Assembly: GCA_021399435.1 (NCBI GenBank)
Contig: JAJTUP010000001.1
Coordinates: 1,984,001-2,048,000, forward strand
DNA: 64,000 nucleotides
Origin: Diaporthe sp. PMI_573
Lineage: Eukaryota > Ascomycota > Sordariomycetes > Diaporthales > Diaporthaceae
Direction: 5' to 3'
Under the pieces are notes generated by a model. The model worked only from the letters and a program-made list of their open reading frames with translations. It had not been told where the DNA came from and searched no databases. Positions 36,004 through 47,036 of the stretch are shown piece by piece. Both the position numbers and the translations under genes were made by a program. Position 1 is the stretch's first letter; each line of letters begins with the position of its first letter.

Positions 36004-38559
36004 GAGCGCTCAGGAGGGCTCCGTCCAGGCACCCAGGCTCAGGCTCAGGCTGACGGGAGGTGGTCCAACAAGTCCAAGACGTCGGCCACGGCGACCACAA
36101 CTACGACCTACACGGCCCCGGCCGCCCTCGCCCAACCCCAAACCCAGCAGCGAGATCGTCCTAGTGAAACAGACCAACATCCACCTCGCCTTTCTCCTGC
36201 AACAACCACCCATTCGTCATCGCCCAGGTCTCCTCGCTCTCCGTTCACCTCACGCTTCTCTCCAAAGAATCTCTACTCACTATCCAATTCGAACCCACAG
36301 CCCCAGAACCAGCTACACCCGGATCCCCTAAAGAACCACTCGCCCGCCGCTAGTACGTCGCTGCATCCCCAGTCCACCCCCGGCAGGGCCAACGCCAGCG
36401 CCGCCTCCACCCCCAGGAAGGCCCAGCACATTGCAGAGCTGCAGCAGCCCCTCCACGACCCGGCCCCCTTCCCACCCATCACCTCGTCCATCACCCAGCC
36501 CGACGACAAGTCAACCTCAGCCCGCCCGCAGCAGCCCGATCGGAGGCGCCTCAAGTCGAGCCACGGCCAGCGCCCACGCCACGACGACGACGGGAAGAAG
36601 GGTTTCTTCTTCAGCTTTACCAAGTCGGCCAAGTCGTCGTCCGACCGCCCGCCCCTGCCACCACACAGCCAGCCCAACACCACCACCACTGTCACTCCTG
36701 CCGCACTAGACCCACGGCGCGACGCTGCGATGAGGAGCACCGATCAGCCAACACCCACCAAACACAGCCCCAAACAATCAACAACAGGTCAGTCATTAAA
36801 AATCTCAAGTACAAACAAATCCCTGCCGTCGAGCCACCAGGCACGCATGACACGCTTTGCTTTGCAGTGTCACCACCACTCGGCTCTCTCCTGAATCAAT
36901 GCCCTTTCAAATGCTGATTCCTTTGTCTCCAATTCAGATGCATCCCATGTAGAATCTGACCCGAGACCCGCCCCCTCTTTGCCCTCAAGGTCCGACAGCT
37001 CGCTGGCCTCATCCCAAGAAAAGCCCGACACCACCGCTTCATCAAGAAAAGGCTCCAAGCCAAAGCCGTTCACGCTGCTGAGCAGGACAAAGTCACAACG
37101 TGACAGGGACGGCCGCAGCCCACGCCACACCCCGAGCCCTCAGGACCTGAAGGAGGCTCCCTACAACCAGGTCCCGCTACCCGAACCGGAGCGTGCGCAC
37201 ATCGCCCCGCTTCCCAAAACCGCGACCGCGTCAATCGACCGCTCGTATAGGGAGGCCATGTCTTCCTCGTCGCGCAACCAGTCCGCCGACCGCGGTGATC
37301 ATGTCCCTTCGCGGGACGCCTCGACGAGCAGGAACTCGAATCGGGAAAGAGATTACAGCCGGTCGCAACAGCACTTCTCACAAAAGGACGGCCCAGCCTC
37401 GTTCTTCAATAACCTCAAAAGAGAAGGCGGCAGAGTAGCAGAGTCAATTGGCAAGGGTCTCTTCGGGAAAGGCGGTCGCAGCGGCAGCACGACAGAGAAG
37501 GAGCCACTGGTGGATGACGAGCATTACGTTCTGAAGGTCATCAATCTCCCACTAGTCGAGCAGACTCGCCTGACCAGGATATCGAAGCGGCTCGAGGACT
37601 CGAGAGACAAGACGGAGTTCTGGATGCCCGCGTTTCCGTGGAGGGCGATCGATTATCTCAACTACAAGGGCTGCGACGTTGAGGGTCTATATCGGGTGCC
37701 AGGCAGTGGGCCCCAAATAAAGAAATGGCAGAGGCGTTTCGACGAGCGTGAGTCGACACGTGGAGCCAATGGCTGCAAATGCAAATGCGAACCCAAGCTG
37801 ACTGACATATCTCGTGCAGGTTATGACGTGGACCTTTTCAGCCAGGAGGACCTGTATGATATCAACATCATTGGCTCGATGCTGAAAGCATGGCTCCGCG
37901 AGCTTCCCGACGAGCTGTTCCCAAAGGAGGCACAAGACCGAATCGCCCGAGAATGCGCCGGCGCAGACAAGGTGCCTCAGATGCTCATCGACGAGCTGTC
38001 CAAGCTTTCTCCATTCAACTACTACCTGCTCTTCGCCATCACATGCCACCTGAGCCTCCTCTTGGCGCACGCCGACAAGAACAAGATGGACTTTCGCAAC
38101 CTCTGCATTTGCTTCCAGCCGTGCATGAAGATCGACGCTTTCTGCTTCAAGTTCCTGGTTTGCGACTGGAGGGATTGTTGGAAAGGGTGCAAGAACGAGA
38201 CCAAGTTCATCGAGGAGGAGTATAAACTGTTCGATGCACCACCACCACCAGGCCTGGGCGTTAGGAAACGCCTGGAGCCTCGATCCGAGCCCCGACCTGA
38301 GCGCCGCCCCTCGCCGACTATGGAAAGAGACGACCGGGAACGGAACATTTCTTCTTCAGACAGCAGCAAAAAATCGCAGCAAGGGGGAGACAGCTCGCGG
38401 CTAAAAAAGAGGAGTGGCCAGGAGAACGGTAGTACACCAACCAAGACGACTCACCTCTACACCGACGCTCCAACAAACGGCCAGACTGCAACACCAAGGG
38501 CATCGAATGATATGCGGCCCCTGTCCCCCATCAAACCTCTGTCACCACTCGGGTTCTAG
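35785..38559 (+). CDS. RhoGAP domain protein with polyglutamine N-terminus
   Basis: Three exons, 35785-36787, 36938-37747 and 37820-38559, encode about 850 residues. Residues 1-90 are Gln-rich and include a pure Gln run of about ten; a long Ser/Pro/Thr-rich disordered region follows to about residue 500. The RhoGAP domain spans roughly 550-740. It has GCDVEGLYRVPGSGPQIKKW with the catalytic arginine finger in LYRVPG, then FDERYDVDLFSQEDLYDINI created by splicing, LKAWLRELPDELFPKEA, and LSPFNYYLLFAITCHLSLLL with KMDFRNLCICFQPCMKID. Such proteins stimulate GTP hydrolysis by Rho, Rac or Cdc42 and control polarity and wall synthesis; the target GTPase is not evident. The second intron (72 nt) is stop-free and in frame, so the unspliced form also stays open. 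The C-terminus is low complexity. Confidence 0.92.
35974..36003 (+). repeat. CAG repeat encoding polyglutamine
   Basis: CAA followed by nine CAG units in frame in the RhoGAP gene; surrounding codons are also Gln-rich. Confidence 0.9.
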
Positions 38560-40440
38560 AGACGCCCGCTACGATTATGCTTTCGGTAGAGCCGCTTCTT
38601 CAACATTTCTTACTCGCCCTCAGGCGCAAGGTCGAGGCCTGGACGCTGGGTGCACGCCCGCGCCAGGTGGGTTCTCTACATGACGTGAGACGCCAATGAC
38701 GAATTCCCTTTGTTCGTGGACCGTGAGCTTTTCGGCCCCGGAAGACGACCCCGGGCCGGTCGAGGACGGTCGCGCAGGGCGACGGAGAGGCTACACATCG
38801 GAGCTGCCCTGAGAGGCATGTGAATCTTCTTTTTTCTTCTATTTTATTCATGTATGTTGTTCTGTATACCCCCCACAGGCATTTGGATCGGCGGGACCTC
38901 CCCACCACAGAGCAGAGGTTGAGGTGCATTGTTTTCCTTGTGTTATTTGCTTTGTTTATTGCGGATAGGCATGCTTTCTGCCTGCGGCGGCTTTATTCCC
39001 CCCAACCAAGCGTTGAATATGAATGGAATTCGAGGGGTGCTCGCAGGGGTTGCCAACGAACGATTTATACCAAGATTGCGACTCGCAACTCTGGGGCCAT
39101 TTGTGTGCTCCGCGAGATTATCCCCTCATCGCGACGGACTTGAACAGGCGGGACACGGGGGGAGGAGGGGCGAGATAACTGAACTGGACGGACCGGAAGG
39201 CTACAATTTCTCGTGCTCCTCCCCCGTTTTCCATTTTCTCCTTCCTCCCCGGGGAACGGAGGGGTCAGACCTGCTTGTTTGGGATAATATGCAAAGGGGG
39301 AGGGCAAACGGTCTTCAAAAACCGGAGTTGGAAACGGCACGGAAAGAGGATTTGTATATTAAGGAAGTTGAGGAAAGTGGCCTGAGAGAACGGTGGCTTG
39401 GGCCCCGCTGGACAAAGAAGGAGGCCCGAATGAAAAGATTCAATTTCAAAGTGCTCTTGAACGAGCCTTCTGCTGTCTAACATTTTGTTTCTCTCGTGGC
39501 GGTCTATGTTTACGTTTCTAATGCATGTTACCAAGTTGTGATGAGAGTTGTAGCCTGGCGCCTGAGGTGCTTGGGGCGTGTGGTGATGCTGAGTGAGAAC
39601 ATCAACGAGACGTCACCTGCTCGATGTCGTCTTGGAGCACAGCGGGTGTGTCGCCCGTTTGGGGACGCGTGGTCAGAAAGAAGACCGCGGGATTGGTCAC
39701 CAATGCGACGTGATTCACTCTATGCTACTTGTAACCCAGCTAGGGGAGGGACAATGACAGGATTCTTTCGAGCGCTGTGAGATGAGGCTGTCCTCCTCGT
39801 CCGGCCAACAACACCCCAACGTCAACAGAACAACCAACTGGGCATCGAGATGGTCGTTGCCCGGATCACCTCACAAGCACGTCCTTCTGTCGCCACCACC
39901 ACAGCACACCAGACTCAAGCATTCCATAGAGGCTAGCATCCAATATGTACCCGTACTCCTCCGCGGCAACGTAGTTCTTGTCTCGTTCCAACGCAGGTGG
40001 TGCGCGGCGGGGCGTTTGAGTTGTTACCAGGCTGCCCCCGCCCCAAGCGTATGAATAGAATGCGTAGGGCTGATCTACCCGTGCAGAAGTCGGTGCCGTG
40101 TTTGGGCTAAAATGGTATCTCTTATTTCAACCCGATCTCGAATGGGTGTATAATAGGCACTTTACCTCTTGATCCCAAAAGAATTAGAGGAAAACAGCCC
40201 TTGCGTTCAGATAGCCGCGGCCGAAACGATACCGTTTTTCCAGTCCTGGACGCCAAAACTCCGCCTTGTGAACATGCAAATGCCGCGCGATCGACCCCAC
40301 GTGAACCCAGCCCAAGCCCTCGTTTCCATCATCCCGCGAGTCCCGAGAATGAATTCAACAAGAGGCAAAGAAGCCCCGCACTCCCGGGAGCAAAAGTCCC
40401 GGCCAAAGATACAACCTCCCGGTGCAGACATCACGAGCCC
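38560..40440. other. intergenic between convergent RhoGAP and RRS1
   Basis: 3' flanks of the two converging genes, with a T-rich tract near 38826-38850. Frames at 38929-39480 and 40169-40978 lack family similarity, and the latter is the shadow of RRS1. Confidence 0.5.
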
Positions 40441-41031
40441 TTACTTGGCCGAGTGCCGGGCGTTGCTGCGCATCTTCCTCTCGTTGCGGCGCATCTTCTC
40501 CTTCCTCTCGCGGCGGCCCTCGCCGCGCACGGTCTCCCCCTCCTTGAGCTTCGCCTCCTTGGTCTCGTCGACCTCGACGAGCCAGTCGTCGGCAACCTTG
40601 CCGTCGGACCTGTCCTTGGGGCCCTTCCACCCCCACTTCTTCTCCCACTCGCCCTTGTCCTCGTTGTACCGGAGGTTCTGCCTCTGCTCCTTGGTCTTGG
40701 GCTTGATGCCCTTGCGCGCCGCGAACTGCTCCCACCTGGTCGGGGCCTTGGGGGCGGGCAGGGGCTTCTCCCGTGGCAGTGGGGTCGATGCGGAGGGGAG
40801 GGAGAGGAGCACGCCTTCTGTCTTTGACGAGGTTATCGGGCAGGTCGTCAGGAGCTGGTTCACCAGGGCCTGGGCGCCGTCTCGTGCGACCGCGGCGAGG
40901 CTGGACTCCAGGTCGGAGTGGTCGAGCTCGAGGGGGTTGGGGTCCGTCGCGAGCAGGAGGCCGAGGTCGAAGGTGTAGGGCGTCGGCTTGTCGACTATGA
41001 CGGGCAGCTTTGGTTTTGCGGTTGCAGACAT
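40441..41031 (-). CDS. RRS1: ribosome biogenesis regulatory protein RRS1
   Basis: A single exon of 196 residues. The N-terminal block PYTFDLGLLLATDPNPL is diagnostic of the RRS1 family; the central block PTRWEQFAARKGIKPKTKEQ and the following YNEDKGEWEKKWGWKGPKDR are also conserved. The C-terminal 40 residues are very basic (RRERKEKMRRNERKMRSNAR) and act as a nuclear/nucleolar and RNA-binding tail. With RPF2, RRS1 brings 5S RNP into pre-60S particles and is needed for 25S rRNA maturation. Fungal RRS1 proteins of this size are normal. It is divergent from the mitoribosomal MRPS29 gene across about 430 bases. Confidence 0.96.
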   Translation of the reverse strand: MSATAKPKLPVIVDKPTPYTFDLGLLLATDPNPLELDHSDLESSLAAVARDGAQALVNQLLTTCPITSSKTEGVLLSLPSASTPLPREKPLPAPKAPTRWEQFAARKGIKPKTKEQRQNLRYNEDKGEWEKKWGWKGPKDRSDGKVADDWLVEVDETKEAKLKEGETVRGEGRRERKEKMRRNERKMRSNARHSAK

Positions 41032-41460
41032 GGTGATTTAGATTTTAACGCGGTGCTGCGGCTGTGTGCTGATTTCCTAGGCGTCGCGAGGGTTGATCCG
41101 TATTGTTTGCGAGTTGTACCTTGTCGTTGCGCCCAAGAAGATCGGAGTTCACGCCTGGTAGTTGTAGGGTGATTGGCGCATGCATTCTTCTTGGGCGTCT
41201 TGACTTTTGGTTCCTCGCCTGGGGAAGTCTGAACTTTTTAGTGGAGCCGGACAGGCATGATTGGCTGATTATGCTGCAGCATGGCCCAAGCGCCCCGCCA
41301 GTGCTGCGCGCCGGCGTCGAGCTTGAGATTGAAATTCTTCAAGTCGGCCAAGCAAGCTCCAGCTGTCCCAGTCCAACCCCAGTGGCGATCTGGTATTGAC
41401 GACATCTCACTCAATCCCGCCTCTCGGCCATGCAATAGGAGGACTGGCGGACTTGTGACA
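41032..41460. promoter_or_regulatory. shared divergent promoter, RRS1 / MRPS29
   Basis: About 430 bases lie between the start codons of two oppositely transcribed ribosome-related genes, so both promoters must overlap or lie back to back. An upstream in-frame ATG at 41281 for the plus-strand gene is present, so the true spacing could be shorter. No specific factor site is assigned. Confidence 0.55.
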
Positions 41461-43056
41461 ATGGCTTCCCAAAGCTGCTGGAGGTGCCTCCTCCGGCCCT
41501 CAACAACAGCCAACCAAGCTCCCACAACGACCCGGCAGCTCGTGCCAACGACCGCGGCCGAGAGGATACTGCAGACCAGAGCCGTGCCCGCCGCATCCTT
41601 CTCGACTACTGCGCATAACCAGGCGACCAAGGGGGGTGGTGGAGGTGGTGGAGGTGGCGGCGGCGGCGGCGGCGGCGGCGGGCGCAGTGGAGGAGGAGTT
41701 GGCCAGCGCAGGGGCAAGCGCATGCAGCTATCCAAGTTCAAGAAGCCCAAGGAAATCGTCAGAGGAAAGACGCCACAGCCCGGCGAGAGGAAGGCATGGC
41801 GCAAGCGCATCGTCCTGTCCAACAACAACGCCATCCCGGTTCACGGTTCCCCGAGGCTGGACGCGGATATCATGGCGGCTTCAGGCAGCGCCGGGAAGGT
41901 TTTCAAGATCCCCGAGGAGACCATTGATCAGCTGCGCGCGAGTGAGGCCTTCAAGTCGAGCCAGACCTGGGGCCTGTTCAACAGCCCGCACACACTGGTC
42001 CGCCCTGAGACGGTCGAATTATGTGCGGGTATGAAGGCGAAGGCGGCCAACGGGGAGACACATCGGGTGGTTATATCGGGCGAGAGGGCCGCAGGGAAGA
42101 GCGTGGTGCTGTTGCAGGCGATGGCGAATGCCTTCTTGAACGAATGGGTCGTCATCAACATCCCTGAAGGTGAGCCCCTTCTTGCCAACTCATGACCCTG
42201 AGCGAAGGGAGGATGTATCAGTGACTAAATGATTTTCACATTCTAGCCCAGGAACTGACCACCGCCTGCACCGACTACGCCCCTATCCCGGACACCAACC
42301 CCCAGCAGTGGATGCAGTCCGTCTACGCCCTCAAGCTGATGCAGAACATCCGGAACGCCAACCGCGCCGTGCTGGACCGCGTCTATACCACACGTTCATA
42401 CGAGGAGTTCACCAACCCCGTCGCCGAGGGCGCCACGCTCAACGCGCTGATCGAGTCCGCCCGCGAGACCGAGCAGGCGTGGCCCGTCTTCTCGGCCCTG
42501 TGGCACGAGCTCACGCTCAAGAGCGAGGGCAACCCGCGGCCCCCGCTGCTCTTCGCCCTGGACGGGCTCGCCTTCACCATGCGGGTCTCAGACTACCGCA
42601 GCACGACCTTCGAGCCGGTCCACTCGCACGACCTCGCCATCGTGCGCATGTTCACCGACCTGCTCTCGGGCAAGACCGCCCTCCCCAGCGGCGGCGCCGT
42701 CATCGGCGCCACGTGCCGCTCCAACTCGGCGCGCAACCCCAGCATGGAGCTCGCCGTCGACCGCCAGCTGGCGCGGCAGCGGGGCGTCCCCGAGGAGGAG
42801 CTGCCGCCGCGCGACCCCTTCGGCAGGGCGTACGACGCGCGCACCGACGAGGCCATGGAGGGCACCGGGCTGCAGGTGCTCGACGTCCGCGCCGTCACCA
42901 AGGCCGAGGCGCGCGCGCTGATGGAGTTACTGGGCCGCCAGCGGGATGCTCAGGGCGGTGGTCAACGAGCGCGAGGTCACGGATAAGTGGCAGACGGGCG
43001 GCAACGGCATCATCGGGGAGATGGAGAGGGCCGGGCTGTTGACCATGAGGCTCTGA
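41461..43056 (+). CDS. RSM23: mitochondrial small ribosomal subunit protein mS29 (DAP3/RSM23), frameshifted
   Basis: Exon 1 is 41461-42169 and exon 2 is 42247-43056. I chose the ATG at 41461 because MASQSCWRCLLRPST begins a typical mitochondrial presequence; an in-frame ATG at 41281 would add 60 residues. A run of about 15 glycines near residue 60 is followed by the basic block QRRGKRMQLSKFKKPKE. The nucleotide-binding segment is VVISGERAAGKSVVLLQAMA (Walker A), and PRPPLLFALDGLAFTMRVSD holds the Walker B region. Near the end the frame breaks: reading changes after LMEL at about 42927. With one T of the GAGTTACTGG run removed, the conserved LMEYWAASGMLRAVVNEREV and the true C-terminus ending at 43056 are recovered; as written, translation stops at 42984. 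The protein is a GTP-binding component of the mitoribosomal small subunit. Confidence 0.9.
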
Positions 43057-43598
43057 GTTGGGCTGAGGAAGGAGACGATGAGGCTTGGTGCATGGTTGGT
43101 TTTGCATTGTAAATGAAATGTACCAATGTGGGATATATAGAGTAGATGTACTATTCTGACCAGACACTTCATCGAGATGCCGTTTGCATGAACATTGTGC
43201 TGAATCGAAACGCACGACTGGAATATGTAAGGGCAGTCCGCATCAGTCATAACTCGAGGCACAAATGGCGGCAAGGCTGAAGTCTAACTAACGACCAGCC
43301 ACAAAGGCTATACGCACAACTGGCCACTAGTGCGCCATATGGCTTAGTTGAACTTAGAGCTTGTAGTGCGACTTCATATGGTGTATATGCACTTCTTTAT
43401 TTACTGCAGTAACAATCGATTCAATGCCCACACGTCTAGATTACCACCGTAGTGCAACCACACCTGCCACTGGATGCATTCAATCATACACAGCCAGACA
43501 AGACGACACCGTATCCCGCAAACGCCGCCGAAAAAAAACATTGATATACCAATGCAATAATCCAAACAACAGTCCAACCCGTCTCAAGAGCCCGACAC
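43057..43598. other. intergenic between convergent MRPS29 and MCM7
   Basis: 3' flanks of two converging genes, AT-leaning; nothing else recognised. Confidence 0.5.
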
Positions 43599-46357
43599 CT
43601 ACTCGTCGTCGTCCTCGTTGTCGTTCTCCACCGCCGTGATAAATACAAGGCGGGAACCGCTGCCAGCAGTTTGCCAGAGCTAAAGTGATTCTCATGTCAG
43701 TCGGGTTCTGCTTGCAGGAAATAGTTTGTGGGAAAGATGGGGCCGGCACTCACGTCAAGCTCCGTGTACTCCTCCAGCGTGTTCAGCCACTGGTCCTCGG
43801 TGAAGCCCTTGGCGATGACGCGGTCGCGGACCTTGCGCATGCTCAGCTCGACGCCAAACTCGTCCTCGTCCTCGTCGGCGTCGTCGGGCCGGCACTGGCC
43901 CGTCTCCATGAGCGACTTGACCAGGTTGTAGACCCTGCTGCTGACGTTCATCTGCCGCCTGCCTCCCGCGCCTTGCTGGTCCGTGTGCAGGCTGTCCTTG
44001 CTGGCCTCCACCAGCCGCAGCGACTCGTCCACGTCGTCCTGCGACACCTCCTCCGCGAACCGCAGCCGCGCTAGCGCCTGCGACAGGCGGACGATGCCCA
44101 GCAGCGTACGCGGCGTGGTGTGTGCGAACTGCTTGCCGCGCTTCTCGGCCTTCTTTGCCGCGTCGCGCAGCTTGACGTACGTCTTGATCAGGTACTCCGA
44201 CACGCTCTGCGGGACGACTGGGCGGTAGTTGCGGGCCAGAGAGATGTAGGCCCGGACCTCGTCGGGCGAGAAGACGACCTCGTCCTCGGTGCCAATGTCC
44301 GGGTGTCGGTTGTGCATGTGCACGTAGGCAACGTGCTTGGCCAGCTGCGCGTCGTTGTCACGGTTGGCGTTGTCGAGCAGCAGGAAGAGGATATCGAAAC
44401 GGGAGAGCAGGGCGGCCGGGGGTTGATGTTCTCGACGGGGGAAAGTTTGGGGTTGTAGCGGCCATACAGCGGGTTAGCCGCGGACAGGATCGAAGTGCGC
44501 GCATTCAGGGTGGTTGAGATGCCGGCTTTGGAGATGCTGATGGTCTGCTGTTCCATCACTTCGTGGATAGCCGTCCGGTCGTTGTCGTCCATCTTGTCGA
44601 ACTCGTCGATACAACAGATACCGTTGTCGGCAAGGACAAGTGCACCTCCCTCGAGGACCATCTCATCTGTCACAGGATCCCGCATCACAGCGGCGGTCAG
44701 ACCGACGCCACTGCTACCACGACCAGAAGTGTATACGCCGCGGGGAGCCACCTTGGAGATATACTTGAGCAATTGGGACTTGGCCACACCGGGATCACCC
44801 ATAAGGCAGATGTTGATGTCACCACGGATCTTCATGCCGTCGCCCATCTCCTTTGACACACCTCCTACGAGAAGGAGCAGTAGGGCCTTCTTGACATCAA
44901 GGTGGCCATAGATCTCTGGGGCGATGGACTTGGCGAGATATTCGTAGACCTGCCCTGATCGCCTGTACTGGTCGATCCTTCGTGCCAGGCTCGGGTCGAC
45001 TCTCATATCCTCATACGCCTTCTTGTGCTGAACGATGTGGTGTGCCTCGAGGTAAGTGTCGGTCAAGAGGCCTGCGCGCATTGCCTTGAAGCCAGTGTAT
45101 GGTGTCGGCAGGAAAATGCCCGAGATATCCACAACATCGCCAGGAGAGATTTTGCGCACAGCGGTTCCGTACGCTGATACCGTTAGGGATCGGGGGATCT
45201 GACCGATGGGTACCTGCTCAGGGAGTTCCTGCACTTTGATCTCTTGGAAGGGCAAGAACTTGGATGCTCGGGAAGAGGGCTGGAGTTGGCCTTTGGTCTG
45301 GTTGGCCTTGCAGTCCGCAGAAGGGCACATTGTGAGTGGACCAAACTGCCTGGCCGTAACTGGCTGGAAGATTTCGCAGCCGCATCTGTCGCAAGAGTAG
45401 GCTGTGACCTGAACCAAGGGCTTCACGTCGGACACCCTGGTAGCAATGGCTCTGATGGTAATTAGGTGGCCGAGGTGATCGCCGCGCACCTGCCGGACGG
45501 AAAGGGATTTTACTGGGTGCTCCTGGGTGGACGAACGAGGCTTGAAGACGAGAGTGTAGCGCCTGGTGAGTTCTGCCGGGAACTTGTCCTGCAACAGGGT
45601 AGGGTCGCCCATTGCCTCGGCACCTTCAGCAATCTCCTGGTTCCGCGCTTGTCGGCGAGCCATCAAAACATCCAAGACGTCGTCCTTGAAGCTGTTTCCA
45701 GGTTAACATGGAGACTCTGCTAGCTCTCCCTCTCGCCCTCGTCTGGCGCCAGAATGGATACGTACGTGACCTCCGAGGCAGGTTCTGGCATGCAGTCGTC
45801 TATGGCCCTTGACAGGATCTCGACGTAATGTTTGGTGTTCTCCTCGATGGACTTGACAAGTTTCAGGGCCTGGACATCGTCGCCCATTTCTGATTCCCAC
45901 TACCGCAAAGTCAGCACATGTGGCCGTATGCCGTGTGCACTTGACGCCATGCATACCTGAGCGATATCGTCTAGCTCGATGAGGACCTCGTCGATGTCGC
46001 GATTTGCAAGTTGTTGCATTAGGCCCTTGTACTTGTGGTAGGGCTTCTTGCGGTTGGCCCTTTCCTGGCGACGGCGGTCCTCGTCCTCGTTATCGTCGTC
46101 CATGAAGTCATACTCGTCGTCAAGGTCTTCCTCTTCGATGTTCATCCCTCCAAGAGCATGAGTGATGGAGTCTGCCGGGGACGCCTTGAAGTCCTGGAGG
46201 AAGGTCTTGAACGTAGCTGACCGCACACAATATCAGTCAGTATGCCGCATATTCTGCTTGATCGCGAGTTTGGCTATGCGACGACATTCTGCACAGGGAT
46301 GCACGTACACAATTGCGCCTCATAGTCCACGGGCGCCTTCCACTGAAGAAGCGCCAT
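43599..46357 (-). CDS. MCM7: MCM7 replicative helicase subunit, frameshifted
   Basis: Five exons, 46357-46309, 46216-45957, 45899-45766, 45691-43754 and 43679-43599, about 820 residues once one missing base is allowed for. MCM2-7 is the replication licensing and unwinding ring. The zinc-binding segment is SCDRCGCEI with [11 protein letters not shown]. The AAA+ core has [20 protein letters not shown] (Walker A), [40 protein letters not shown] (Walker B) and [20 protein letters not shown], all typical of MCM7. After [18 protein letters not shown] the frame breaks at about 44420: the expected [19 protein letters not shown], with its arginine finger SRFD, is present one frame away. A base is missing in the CCCCCGG run, where CTCCCGG is expected. 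The C-terminus then continues normally through the last 74-nt intron to a tail of acidic residues. Confidence 0.95.
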
Positions 46358-46576
46358 CTTTGCGGGTGGTCGAGAGGAAGAAAGTAAACGCAACGCAATC
46401 GATCTCCTGTTGGTGGGTGGTATGTCGGCTATGTTTGGGAGAATCAAGGTCACGGATGAGGTGGTGGAGGGGCAAAATGAATCGCGAATCCGTCACTGTC
46501 TGAGATGGAGCAGAGGTCGTGCCAATTGAGGGAAGAATTGGGAAGCAGGGGTTCAAATTGATTTTCCAGCCTCCAG

Positions 46577-46582
46577 ACGCGT
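46577..46582. promoter_or_regulatory. candidate MCB (MluI cell-cycle box), ACGCGT
   Basis: A perfect ACGCGT lies about 220 bases upstream of the MCM7 start, with a second partial ACGCG near 46620. MBF (Mbp1-Swi6) binds ACGCGT and drives G1/S expression of MCM and other replication genes in yeasts; conservation here is inferred. Confidence 0.45.
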
Positions 46583-46829
46583 CGCGTTCAAGCAGCTAGC
46601 TTGCCCGGCGCGTAATGGGACGCGCTCGGGGGTGTGATTTGGTAGGAGGGTGGGGCTACATTCAGATGAGATGTTCTGGTTACAAATCAGCTGGTTGATA
46701 GCCTTAGTTGCAAATGAAGAGTACTTTTCTAAGTATCCCTACTGAGCCGAGACAGAACCCTTGCACAACCAACAGCAGGATAATTTGTGGCCCGAGCTCC
46801 CTCGAGGTACAGGGGTGAATGCCCATCAA

Positions 46830-46835
46830 CCGAGG
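46830..46835. promoter_or_regulatory. candidate FarA/FarB-type site, CCGAGG
   Basis: CCGAGG (reverse CCTCGG) lies about 200 bases upstream of PEX1. In aspergilli this hexamer is the core of the fatty-acid-response element upstream of peroxisomal and beta-oxidation genes. A single hexamer can occur by chance. Confidence 0.3.
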
Positions 46836-47036
46836 CACATGGCAATCGCAATCGCAGTCCCGGGGTCTCGTCCCGCCACCGTAACCGGAACGGCCTGCTT
46901 GAGCTGTGTTCATTTTGCAGCTGCTTCCCGGGAAAACAAAGTCAGACTGGACTGTCCACTCCTTTCTTGAGATCATGATATGAACGCGGGATTGAGAGCT
47001 TCCGATTAATTGCGCCCAAGACATTTGCCCTCCAAC

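Larger units (their letters stand above)
46358..47036. promoter_or_regulatory. divergent promoter, MCM7 / PEX1
   Basis: 679 bases separate the start codons of the minus-strand MCM7 and plus-strand PEX1. Candidate factor sites are listed separately. No coding region is supported inside. Confidence 0.6.

Noticed and set aside
42308..43042. Long Arg/Pro-rich plus-strand frame over MRPS29 exon 2
   Set aside because: It is the out-of-frame reading of a GC-rich real exon; composition is extreme and no homology is visible.
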